Notes: generated from the letters alone by a model not told the origin. A stretch of DNA of 14,830 nt from Gemmatimonadaceae bacterium (GCA_025356185.1 JANXUN010000076.1:1-14830); one strand, 5' to 3'. Counted from the first letter of the stretch, positions 1-7,025 are shown. Numbers and translations: made by a program.

Positions 1-555
1 GTCGGGCGCCACGACTTGATCTACCAATCCAAGTCGAAGTGCCTCTGCCGCGTTAATCATTTCCCCTGTGAGCAACAGCCGCAGCGCTGCGCCACGACCG
101 ATAAGCCGTGGCAAGCGCTGCGTGCCACCGTACCCAGGCACGATTCCCAGCTTGACCTCAGGCTGACCCAGCTTGGCCGACTCGCTCGCGATGCGCACAT
201 GACACGACATCGCCAACTCGCATCCACCGCCGAGGGCAAATCCGTTGATCGCAGCGATCGTAGGCTTGGGCGATGTCTCGAATCGACGAAAAATGACTTG
301 TCCCGCGCGTGCGCGTGCCGTCGCGACGAGAGGGGTTTGACTCTCAAGTTCGGAAATATCTGCGCCCGCGACAAATGCGCGCCCAGCTCCAGTCAACAGG
401 ACTCCACCGACATCGTCACGCGCGTTCGCCTCGTCGATTGCCGCACCGAGTTCGGCGATGGTCGCGTCGTTGAGTGCGTTCAGCTTGTCAGGCCGATTGA
501 CTGTCACCGTGGCGATGCGATCGACAACCGCAAACGTGAGATTCTGGTAAGCCAT
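1..555 (-). CDS. Enoyl-CoA hydratase/isomerase (crotonase family), 3' end cut by window edge
   Basis: The minus strand from an ATG at 555 down to base 1 is open for 185 codons, beginning MAYQNLTFAVVDRIATVTVN, with no stop before the edge. The crotonase pattern is clear. NRPDKLNAL lies at residues 20-28, and an oxyanion-hole segment AGADISE at 63-69. NGFALGGGCELA at 104-115 carries Glu113, and GQPEVKLGIVPGYGGTQRL at 130-148 carries Glu133. The 20-residue spacing of the two glutamates matches the catalytic pair of classical enoyl-CoA hydratase (Glu144/Glu164 in the rat enzyme), so hydratase activity on 2-enoyl-CoA in beta-oxidation is likely. A related crotonase such as 3-hydroxybutyryl-CoA dehydratase is possible. 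About 70 C-terminal residues are missing. No convincing Shine-Dalgarno precedes the start. The gene is divergent from mtnA across 92 bases, in which I see no clear promoter. Confidence 0.93.
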   Translation of the reverse strand, partial: MAYQNLTFAVVDRIATVTVNRPDKLNALNDATIAELGAAIDEANARDDVGGVLLTGAGRAFVAGADISELESQTPLVATARARAGQVIFRRFETSPKPTIAAINGFALGGGCELAMSCHVRIASESAKLGQPEVKLGIVPGYGGTQRLPRLIGRGAALRLLLTGEMINAAEALRLGLVDQVVAPD

Positions 556-647
556 CGGGCGAGGTGCGCAAAAGGGGACGGGCAGACAGCGGAGAACGGG
601 AAATCTAGCCAGTATCTCAACATCGCCCCATTCGCTACGTTCTCGCC

Positions 648-1670
648 GTGAAACCCTTCCGCGCCATTTCGTGGTCGCCTGGAAAACGGGCCCTGCGATT
701 CGTCGATCAACGTGAGCTTCCCGCGCGCGAACTTGTGCGCGATGTGACGTCGATCGACGATGTCATTGATGCCATTCGCACGCTGGCCATTCGCGGCGCG
801 CCTGCGATCGGAGTGGCTGCCGCGATTGGATTGACCGTGGCCGTGCGACGCACCGCGCGCGGTGATGTGCGCAAATTGCGCGAGCTGCTGCCGTGGTATG
901 GGACGCAACTTATTGCGGCACGTCCAACCGCCGTGAACCTCTCGTGGGCGATCAAGCGTATGCTTGTGCGCGCGACGACGGCCGCTGACGACGTGTTGCT
1001 GCAATCGTTATGCGACGAAGCGGACAACATACTTGCAGAAGACATCGCGTCGTGCGCAGCGATCGGCGCCAACGGAGCGCCACTCATTCACGAGGGTGCA
1101 AGTATTCTCACGCATTGCAACGCAGGCGCGCTCGCGACCGCCGGTATCGGTACGGCATTGGCACCCATATACATCGCGCATGAGCGGGGCATTCGTCTCA
1201 AAGTCTACGCATGCGAAACACGACCACTTCGGCAGGGCGCGCGGCTCACCGCGTGGGAGCTTTCGCGTGCGGGAATCGAAGTCACCGTGCTCCCCGATAG
1301 CGCGGCGGCTTCGCTACTGCGCGATGGCGCGATTGACATGGTGATCGTCGGCGCGGATCGCATCGTGCGCAACGGCGACGTCGCCAATAAAATCGGAACG
1401 TACCCGCTCGCGCTGGCGGCGCACGCGCACCACGTACCGTTTTACGTGGCAGCACCGATCAGCACATTCGATCGGGCAACACCGGTCGGCGCGTCCGTCA
1501 CCATCGAACATCGCAGCGCGAAAGAACTGGGCCGATTGCCGCGCGATGTGTACGTATGGAATCCGGCGTTTGACATTACACCGCGTCGATTCGTGACGAG
1601 TTACATCACTGACGTCGGTGTGAAGGCGTCGACGATGAGTTCCTTTGCGAAGTTTCGGGCGACCATATGA
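648..1670 (+). CDS. mtnA: S-methyl-5-thioribose-1-phosphate isomerase
   Basis: This 340-residue protein starts at GTG. MtnA converts 5-methylthioribose-1-phosphate to 5-methylthioribulose-1-phosphate in the cytosolic methionine salvage pathway. Family motifs are present in order: LRFVDQRELP (16-25), IRGAPAIGVAAAIG (48-61), THCNAGALAT (155-164) with the catalytic Cys157, ACETRPLRQGARLTAWEL (188-205), GADRI (235-239) with the catalytic Asp237, and WNPAFDITP (304-312) near the end. Full-length family members are about 340-350 residues, so the protein is complete. The GTG is chosen because the next residues align with the family N-terminus; no strong ribosome binding site is visible. The stop overlaps the glpK start as ATGA, suggesting translational coupling. 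No other methionine-salvage gene (mtnP, mtnK, mtnB, mtnD) is in the window. Sequence identity to the aIF2B-like group is ruled out by the MtnA-specific motifs. Confidence 0.96.
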   Translation: MKPFRAISWSPGKRALRFVDQRELPARELVRDVTSIDDVIDAIRTLAIRGAPAIGVAAAIGLTVAVRRTARGDVRKLRELLPWYGTQLIAARPTAVNLSWAIKRMLVRATTAADDVLLQSLCDEADNILAEDIASCAAIGANGAPLIHEGASILTHCNAGALATAGIGTALAPIYIAHERGIRLKVYACETRPLRQGARLTAWELSRAGIEVTVLPDSAAASLLRDGAIDMVIVGADRIVRNGDVANKIGTYPLALAAHAHHVPFYVAAPISTFDRATPVGASVTIEHRSAKELGRLPRDVYVWNPAFDITPRRFVTSYITDVGVKASTMSSFAKFRATI

Positions 1671-3169
1671 CGTGCATACTCGCAATCGATCAAGGCACGA
1701 CGGGGACCACCTGTCTGGTCGTGGCGCACGATGGGCGTGTGTTGGGTCGCGCGTATCGCGAAATCACGCAGCACTATCCCGTGCCTGGATGGGTCGAGCA
1801 CGACGCGCATGAAATACTCGAGCGCACCCTCGACGCAGCGCGCGAAGCGCTGGCGTACGCCAAGCAACAGTCGCATGCGACGCCGGTCGCCATTGGCATC
1901 ACCAATCAACGCGAAACGATCGTGCTCTGGGATCGTGCCACCGGTCGCGCCGTGCATCGCGCAATCGTATGGCAAGATCGCCGAACTGCACCGCGGTGCC
2001 TCGAACTCGCGCCGCACGCCGACATGATCGCGCGACGCACTGGGCTCGTCACCGATCCGTATTTCAGCGCCACCAAATTGGAATGGTTGTTAGATCAACC
2101 GGGCATGCGCGCACGCGCCGACCGTGGCGAGTTAGCGGCTGGTACGATTGACGCATGGCTTATCTGGCATCTGACGGGTGGTCGCGTGCACGCCACCGAT
2201 CACACCAACGCCTCGCGGACGATGTTGTACGATATCGATGCGCGCGATTGGCACGACGAACTGTGCATGCTCTTTCACGTGCCACGTGCGCTGCTTCCGG
2301 CGGTGCACAACTCGGGCAGCGTGTTCGGGGAATCGCAGGTCGACGTGCTCGGAGTCTCGCTGCCGATTGCGGGCGTTGCGGGCGATCAGCAAGCCGCGCT
2401 CTTTGGGCAAGGCGGTTGGAACGTCGGCGATGGAAAAAACACCTATGGCACCGGCGCATTCTTATTGCTAAACACCGGTCAGAAGAGACCATCGCAGGGA
2501 GAGGGGCTCCTCACCACCGTCGCCTGCGACGAGCACGGCGCGCCCGTGTACGCGCTCGAGGCCAGCATTTTTATCGCTGGTGCCGCAGTACAATGGTTGC
2601 GCGACGCTCTGCAAATCATTGCGTCTGCCCAAGAGACACAGACGCTGGCGCAATCGCTGGCCACAAATGACGGAGTCTATTTCGTCCCAGCGCTCACCGG
2701 ACTCGGCGCGCCCGATTGGGAACCCAACGCGCGAGGGACCATCGTCGGGCTAACGCGCGGCACCACACGCGCACACTTCGCACGCGCCGCGCTCGAAGCC
2801 ATGTGTTACGGAACGTACGATGTGTTGGACGACATGCGCCGGGCGGGTAACGTGCCGTTCGATCGCCTTCGCGTCGACGGCGGTGCGACGGCCAACGATT
2901 GGCTGATGCAGTATCAAGCCGACGTATTGGGTGTACCAGTCGAACGGCCAGCCATGATCGAAACCACGGCGCTGGGCGCCGCCGGACTTGCCGGTCTTAC
3001 GGTCGGACTGTGGCGCAACGGTCCGGAGTTCGCCGCGTCGCAGCGATTTACCCGATTCGAGCCCGGGACGGGGCGTCACGTCGCGAGCGCTGCGCATGCC
3101 GGATGGCGTCGTGCCGTTCGGGCAACACTCGGCTGGGCTCGCGACGCAGATTCGACCGCATCGCCCTGA
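1667..3169 (+). CDS. glpK: Glycerol kinase (FGGY family)
   Basis: This 500-residue protein, typical family length, phosphorylates glycerol to sn-glycerol-3-phosphate using ATP in the cytosol. Motifs in order: the phosphate-binding loop DQGTTGTT (8-15); PGWVEHD (40-46); GITNQRET (77-84) with the glycerol-contacting Arg82/Glu83; VWQDRR (101-106); DPYFSATK (130-137) with Tyr132; ATDHTNASRTML (176-187); GDQQAALFGQ (239-248) with catalytic Asp240; NTYGTGAFLLLNTG (258-271); and DGGATAND (404-411). These favour glycerol over other FGGY substrates. The loop holding the fructose-1,6-bisphosphate-binding Gly/Arg in the E. coli enzyme (GGKGGTRIP) is replaced by LGVSLP just before the GDQQ motif. The phosphorylatable His of the Firmicute enzymes is also not seen. 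Translation is probably coupled to mtnA through ATGA. No glpF or glpD accompanies it. Confidence 0.94.
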   Translation: MTCILAIDQGTTGTTCLVVAHDGRVLGRAYREITQHYPVPGWVEHDAHEILERTLDAAREALAYAKQQSHATPVAIGITNQRETIVLWDRATGRAVHRAIVWQDRRTAPRCLELAPHADMIARRTGLVTDPYFSATKLEWLLDQPGMRARADRGELAAGTIDAWLIWHLTGGRVHATDHTNASRTMLYDIDARDWHDELCMLFHVPRALLPAVHNSGSVFGESQVDVLGVSLPIAGVAGDQQAALFGQGGWNVGDGKNTYGTGAFLLLNTGQKRPSQGEGLLTTVACDEHGAPVYALEASIFIAGAAVQWLRDALQIIASAQETQTLAQSLATNDGVYFVPALTGLGAPDWEPNARGTIVGLTRGTTRAHFARAALEAMCYGTYDVLDDMRRAGNVPFDRLRVDGGATANDWLMQYQADVLGVPVERPAMIETTALGAAGLAGLTVGLWRNGPEFAASQRFTRFEPGTGRHVASAAHAGWRRAVRATLGWARDADSTASP

Positions 3170-3194
3170 CGGCGACCGCCCAGTTGGCTATCTT
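3166..3194 (+). promoter_or_regulatory. Possible sigma70-type promoter for the ccm cluster
   Basis: CTGACG (3166-3171, 4 of 6 to TTGACA) and TATCTT (3189-3194, 4 of 6 to TATAAT) are separated by exactly 17 bases, and the -35 box overlaps the glpK stop codon. Transcription would start near 3201, giving a leader of about 27 bases that contains the ccmE ribosome binding site. It sits in the only gap (58 bases) between glpK and ccmE. Both hexamers are imperfect, so this is a candidate only. Confidence 0.35.
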
Positions 3195-3215
3195 TCGGAC
3201 ATCCCGCCGCACTCT

Positions 3216-3221
3216 AGAGGA
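3216..3221 (+). promoter_or_regulatory. Ribosome binding site supporting the ccmE GTG start
   Basis: AGAGGA ends 6 bases before the GTG at 3228. The reading frame is open much further upstream, to an ATG at 2988 inside glpK. This site, together with the switch to CcmE-like sequence only after 3228, places the start at the GTG. Confidence 0.65.
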
Positions 3222-3227
3222 CGTTCC

Positions 3228-3677
3228 GTGAAAGCTCGTACGAAATTCGTAGCTGGTGGCCTGCTGGTGTTGGGAACCGCCGGCTACCTCATGGCTAGTT
3301 CGATCAATGAGACAGGTCAGTATTACCTGACTCCGACTGAGCTTGCGTCCAAGCTGTCCGACACCCCGCGCTTTCGAAACAATGGCGTCAAGGTAGGCGC
3401 ACGCGTTGTCGCGGGTACGATTGTCAGAGATCCTGCCGGCCGCTCGCTGGCGTTCAAAATGACTGACGGCTCGAAAACGTACGACGTCGCGTATCGTGGC
3501 ATCACGCCCGACACGTTTACCGATGGTGTTGATGTCGTTGTTGAAGGACGTCTGGATGCGAATGGCACGTTTCAGGCGACGACGCTGCTCGCGAAGTGCG
3601 CATCGCGGTATGAAAACGCGCCGGATAAGTACAAGCAGACGCCGGGATATCAGGGCGCGCCGAATCCACGCGCATGA
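3228..3677 (+). CDS. ccmE: Cytochrome c maturation haem chaperone CcmE, Cys (CxxxY) variant
   Basis: This 149-residue protein starts at GTG. CcmE takes haem from the CcmABCD complex on the periplasmic side and passes it to CcmF. A single N-terminal membrane anchor (about 6-24) is followed by the soluble OB-fold domain. Recognisable segments are YYLTPTEL (32-39), VGARVVAGTIV (56-66), LAFKMTDG (74-81), ITPDTFTDGVDVVVEGRL (92-109) and GTFQATTLLAK (113-123). In the usual family the next residues are HDExY, with His forming the covalent haem bond. Here they are CASRY, with Cys124 and Tyr128, so the ligand is Cys in a CxxxY motif. Such Cys-type CcmE proteins are known from Desulfovibrio and archaea. 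The C-terminal tail is short and rich in Pro, Tyr and Lys. The stop overlaps the ccmF start as ATGA. An N-terminally longer reading of this frame overlaps glpK and is not CcmE-like. Confidence 0.92.
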   Translation: MKARTKFVAGGLLVLGTAGYLMASSINETGQYYLTPTELASKLSDTPRFRNNGVKVGARVVAGTIVRDPAGRSLAFKMTDGSKTYDVAYRGITPDTFTDGVDVVVEGRLDANGTFQATTLLAKCASRYENAPDKYKQTPGYQGAPNPRA

Positions 3678-5704
3678 CGCTGATTGGTGAACTGTCGCTG
3701 TGGGTCGCGCTCTTAATGGCGGCCTGGACGGCGACTGTATCGTTTTCAGGCGGTATGCAGGGTCGATTGGATTTAGTGAAGAGCGGCGAGCGCGCGCTGT
3801 ATGCCACGCTCGCATTTACGGCTTTGGCATCGGCCGGCATTCTCACCGCGCTCTTCACCCACGATTTTTCGATCAAATTTGTCGCGTCGCACACCAGCAT
3901 CAATTTGCCCAAGGTGTACACGTTGACGGCGTTCTGGGCGGGGCAGTCGGGTTCACTGCTGTTCTGGACGCTGCTGCTGTCTATTTATTCTGCCATCGCG
4001 GTCGTCACCAATCGGCGCTCGAATCGCGCGATGATGCCGTGGGTTACCGGCACGCTCGGCACGATCACGCTGTTCTTCTTGATGACGTTGTGTTTCGGAG
4101 CGAATCCGTACGAGCGCCTCGACTGGATTCCCGTTGACGGTCGCGGAATGAATCCGCAGTTGCAAAATCCGGCGATGGCGATTCACCCGCCGATGCTGTA
4201 CCTCGGACTCGTCGCGACCGCGGTGCCGTTTGCATTTGCGATTGGTGCGCTCGTCACGCGTCAGCTCGACGCGCAGTGGCTTGGCGCCGTGCGTCGGTGG
4301 GCGTTGGTCTCGTGGTTCTTTCTCACCGTTGGCATCGTGCTCGGCATGTGGTGGGCGTATGTCGAATTGGGTTGGGCCGGATATTGGGCGTGGGATGCCG
4401 TCGAGAATTCGTCGTTCTTGCCGTGGCTGACCGGCACCGCGTTTCTGCACAGCATCATGATCCAAGAAAAGCGCGGCATGCTGCGCAAATGGAACGTGAC
4501 GCTTGTGGTTGTGACGTTCTTACTGTCAATCCTCGGCACGTTCATTACGCGTAGTGGCATTATCAACAGTGTGCACGCGTTCTCGCAGTCGCCCGTCGGC
4601 AACTGGTTCCTCGGCTTCTTGATCGGTACAACGTTGCTCACGATTTATCTCGTGTCGACGCGACTGAACGATCTGCAAGCCAAAGCCGAACTGGAAAGCA
4701 TGGTCAGTCGAGAAGCGGCGTTCTTGTACAACAATCTGGTGTTGGTCGGCATTTGTTTTGCGACGTTGTGGGGCACGCTGTTTCCTGTGCTTTCAGAGGC
4801 AGTGAAAGGCGCAAAGATCGAAGTCGGCAAGCCCTTTTTTAACGAAGTCAACGGACCGCTTGGACTGCTGCTGTTGGCGCTCACGGGCATTGGTCCGCTC
4901 ATTGCTTGGCGCCGTGCGTCGGTAAGCAACTTGCGCCGACAGTTCACGTGGCCCGTCGCTGCCGGCGTCACGACGTTCGTAGTGCTGCTCAGCATGGGCA
5001 TGCGCGATATGTATTCGCTCGTGTCGTATTTACTGTCGGCATTTGTGTTTGGCACAATTGTACAAGAGTTCGTGAAAGGCATCGGCGCACGTCGACGCAT
5101 GTACAGCGAAGGATTGTTCGCCGCCTCAATGCGATTGATCGGTCGCAATCGTCGTCGGTACGGTGGATACATCGTACACTTTGGCGTCGTTGTGCTGTTT
5201 TGCGCCTTTGCCGGACTGCCGTACCAAAAAGATTTGGCCGCAACGGTAAAAACCGGCGAATCGATTAAGGCCACCGACTCATTTGGACACGCGTGGACGT
5301 TCACGAGCCAAGGCATCTCCACGTTCGAGCAGCTCAATCGACGCGTCGTTGCGGTGACCTTTGCGGTCATGCGCGATGGCAAATCGATGGGATTATTGTC
5401 GAGCGAAAAGCGCCAGCACGTTGATAGCCGAGGCGAGCCATCGTTTGAAGCGTCCACCGAAGTCGGATTGCTGGAGTCCCCAAAGCAAGACGTGTATTTG
5501 GTGTTCACCGGACCCTTGGACAAAGACACGGCGGCGGTGCACATCAACTTCAATCCGTTGGTGTGGTTCGTATGGTTTGGCGGAATCATGATGGCGTTCG
5601 GTGGACTGATCGTGATGTGGCCGCAAGCACAACGCGCCGATCGTGAGAGTGGATACGTCTCACAAATCGCCTCCGACCCACTGCCCGCTTTGGTGAACGC
5701 ATGA
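3674..5704 (+). CDS. ccmF: Cytochrome c haem lyase subunit CcmF
   Basis: This 676-residue polytopic membrane protein, with some 14-15 hydrophobic segments, is of normal family length. CcmF receives haem from CcmE and attaches it to CxxCH motifs of apocytochromes c on the periplasmic side. The Trp-rich WWD haem-handling region is intact at about 224-252 (GMWWAYVELGWAGYWAW, then DAVENSSFLPW). All four histidines that coordinate haem in the E. coli protein have counterparts: His171 in AIHPPMLY, His259 in AFLHS, His301 in SVHAF and His502 in YIVHFG. A periplasmic domain lies at about 517-620, and a last membrane segment at 629-649 (WFVWFGGIMMAFGG). Start and stop each overlap a neighbour by four bases, so ccmE, ccmF and the ccmH-like gene are probably translated together. 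NrfE/CcsA relatives share the WWD region, but the length and His set fit CcmF. Confidence 0.96.
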   Translation: MTLIGELSLWVALLMAAWTATVSFSGGMQGRLDLVKSGERALYATLAFTALASAGILTALFTHDFSIKFVASHTSINLPKVYTLTAFWAGQSGSLLFWTLLLSIYSAIAVVTNRRSNRAMMPWVTGTLGTITLFFLMTLCFGANPYERLDWIPVDGRGMNPQLQNPAMAIHPPMLYLGLVATAVPFAFAIGALVTRQLDAQWLGAVRRWALVSWFFLTVGIVLGMWWAYVELGWAGYWAWDAVENSSFLPWLTGTAFLHSIMIQEKRGMLRKWNVTLVVVTFLLSILGTFITRSGIINSVHAFSQSPVGNWFLGFLIGTTLLTIYLVSTRLNDLQAKAELESMVSREAAFLYNNLVLVGICFATLWGTLFPVLSEAVKGAKIEVGKPFFNEVNGPLGLLLLALTGIGPLIAWRRASVSNLRRQFTWPVAAGVTTFVVLLSMGMRDMYSLVSYLLSAFVFGTIVQEFVKGIGARRRMYSEGLFAASMRLIGRNRRRYGGYIVHFGVVVLFCAFAGLPYQKDLAATVKTGESIKATDSFGHAWTFTSQGISTFEQLNRRVVAVTFAVMRDGKSMGLLSSEKRQHVDSRGEPSFEASTEVGLLESPKQDVYLVFTGPLDKDTAAVHINFNPLVWFVWFGGIMMAFGGLIVMWPQAQRADRESGYVSQIASDPLPALVNA

Positions 5705-6387
5705 CGATGGTGACTCGTCGCGCATTCGTTGCGCGGGCAGGCGCGTCGCTTGTCGTTGCCGCATCGGCGACGCTGGTGGCACGCACGCTGCGCGCGCAAG
5801 GCGCCGCAAAACAGCCCGCGATTTCAACGCCGGTCGATATGCAAGTGCCGGCGACACAATCGGCGGCAAGCAACGTCGAGATGACATCGGACTCGTACAA
5901 GTCCGTACGACGTCCGCCCAAGCGCGATGCCACGCGCTTGATGAACGACGCACAAATCCAAGCGTTTGAACGCCAACTGGCCTGTCCGTGCCCGTGCACG
6001 CTCGACGTGTACACCTGTCGCACCACCGATTTCACGTGTGGTATTTCACCGGCGGTGCACCGCGATGTGCAAACGTTGGTTGAAGGCGGTTACAGCGCTG
6101 ACGAAATCATGAATGCGATGCTCGATACGTATGGTGATTTCATTTTGATGGAGCCGCGCAAGCAGGGCTTTAATCTGTTAGCGTGGATTGCGCCGGCAGC
6201 GGCGCTCGTGGGCGGCGCTCTTGGAATCGGTGCGCTTCTGCGCGGATGGCGGCGCAATGCGGCGCCGGAAAGCGCGTCCAACAGCGCGACGACGTTTCAA
6301 GCATCGACCGAGCATCCGTTGCCAGTCGACGCGACCGCCGATGAACTCGCGGTGATCGATGCCGCGCTGCGCGATGATCGTCGATAG
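5701..6387 (+). CDS. CcmH-like thiol/metal protein with CPCPC motif and twin-arginine-like signal
   Basis: This is a 228-residue protein. Residues 5-10 (TRRAFV) followed by a mild hydrophobic stretch to about 27 form a Tat-like signal. A linker runs to about 80. The core at 82-157 follows the CcmH (CycL) layout: a Cys motif, then VHRDVQTLVEGGYSADEIM (119-137), then DTYGDFILMEP (142-152). A membrane helix at about 159-181 is followed by an acidic tail. Canonical CcmH has LRCxxCQ and reduces apocytochrome cysteines. Here the segment is LACPCPC with Cys95, 97 and 99, followed by Cys106 and Cys113, so no CxxC pair exists. CxCxC-containing CcmH-annotated proteins occur, to my recollection, in Acidobacteria and related phyla, but I know of no mechanism for them. 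Its place directly behind ccmF, with an ATGA overlap, supports a Ccm role. Redox, metal binding or cofactor carriage are all possible. Confidence 0.82.
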   Translation: MTMVTRRAFVARAGASLVVAASATLVARTLRAQGAAKQPAISTPVDMQVPATQSAASNVEMTSDSYKSVRRPPKRDATRLMNDAQIQAFERQLACPCPCTLDVYTCRTTDFTCGISPAVHRDVQTLVEGGYSADEIMNAMLDTYGDFILMEPRKQGFNLLAWIAPAAALVGGALGIGALLRGWRRNAAPESASNSATTFQASTEHPLPVDATADELAVIDAALRDDRR

Positions 6388-6405
6388 GCCTCTCGTGAGC
6401 GCATC

Positions 6406-7002
6406 GTGGCGCTAGTGTTGCCTGAAGGCGCGATTCCGTTGGCGGTCGGCACCGTACTCGCATTGGGTGGACTCTCGCTCGTGCTATTGCCGCTGATTGG
6501 CGAAGACGTGTCGCCGTCCGACAAGGAGACGTCTTCAACACGGGCGCGCACGGAGCGCGATGCGGCCGTCAATCTCTCGATCAATGGCGCCGTTGCGGCG
6601 TTGCGGGAAATTGAATTCGATCGCGAAACGGGAAAATTGTCCGACACAGACTACGCACTGCTTAAGCAGCGCTACACGCAGGCAGCAGTCGATGAAATGC
6701 GTGCGGCCAAATCCGCGTCGACGAAATTTGCAGCACGGACGGAACGCGGCGTTGCGAAACGAGCCCACGTTGAAGCGACCCGGTCCGGTCAGTCGCCCGA
6801 TCCTGTCGAGGCCGCGATCGAGAGAGCGCGCGCGCAACAGCAGGCGTGCGATGTGTGTGGCCCGCGTCCTGAGCCAGACGCAGCGTACTGCTCGAGCTGC
6901 GGGCGCTATCTTGCCAAGTGCTGCGCGGATTGCGGGGCGTCGGTGGAGCTGGTGGGTTCGCGCTTCTGTAGCAACTGCGGAGAGCAGCTCGTGTTGGTGT
7001 GA
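6406..7002 (+). CDS. Membrane-anchored double zinc ribbon protein with CcmI-like segment
   Basis: This 198-residue protein begins at a GTG 18 bases after the ccmH-like gene. There is one membrane segment at about 9-32. A helical segment at 62-100 includes AALREIEFDRETGKLSDTDY (64-83), which resembles the ALxELDxDRxxGELSxEDY pattern of CcmI-type cytochrome c biogenesis proteins. A charged linker follows. The C-terminus has two four-Cys modules. The first is Cys148/Cys151 with Cys162/Cys165. The second is Cys173/Cys176 (Cys172 is an alternative) with Cys188/Cys191, fitting a double zinc ribbon. The position suggests an accessory role in cytochrome c maturation, for example apocytochrome or subunit binding, but that is inference. 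Topology, and hence which side of the membrane holds the ribbons, cannot be settled by eye. The start is weakly supported: there is no Shine-Dalgarno, and GTG at 6415 is an alternative. Confidence 0.8.
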   Translation: MALVLPEGAIPLAVGTVLALGGLSLVLLPLIGEDVSPSDKETSSTRARTERDAAVNLSINGAVAALREIEFDRETGKLSDTDYALLKQRYTQAAVDEMRAAKSASTKFAARTERGVAKRAHVEATRSGQSPDPVEAAIERARAQQQACDVCGPRPEPDAAYCSSCGRYLAKCCADCGASVELVGSRFCSNCGEQLVLV

Positions 7003-7012
7003 ACCATGAGTC

Positions 7013-7018
7013 GGGAGG
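7013..7018 (+). promoter_or_regulatory. Strong ribosome binding site fixing the start at 7026
   Basis: GGGAGG ends 7 bases before the ATG at 7026. The frame is also open from a GTG at 6999 that overlaps the previous stop, but no such site precedes that GTG, and the nine extra residues are hydrophilic and sit in front of the signal peptide. The ATG is therefore preferred. Confidence 0.8.
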
Positions 7019-7025
7019 TGCGAAG

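Noticed and set aside
16..651. A 211-codon plus-strand open frame opposite the enoyl-CoA hydratase gene
   Set aside because: Its product is low-complexity, basic and unlike any protein, while the opposite strand encodes a well-conserved crotonase with both catalytic Glu. It is an antisense shadow.
1667..3169. A methylthioribose kinase or other sugar kinase role for the FGGY gene because it is coupled to mtnA
   Set aside because: The glycerol-contacting residues and the GDQQAALFGQ and NTYGTG motifs match glycerol kinase closely; known methylthioribose kinases belong to a different fold family.
2988..3227. An 80-codon upstream extension of the ccmE frame
   Set aside because: It overlaps glpK, is not CcmE-like, and a ribosome binding site directly precedes the GTG at 3228.
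4645..5799. A 384-codon minus-strand open frame opposite ccmF
   Set aside because: The translated sequence has no domain-like pattern, is Ser/Thr/Pro/Asn-rich, and lies fully opposite a canonical CcmF. Long antisense frames are expected in GC-rich DNA.
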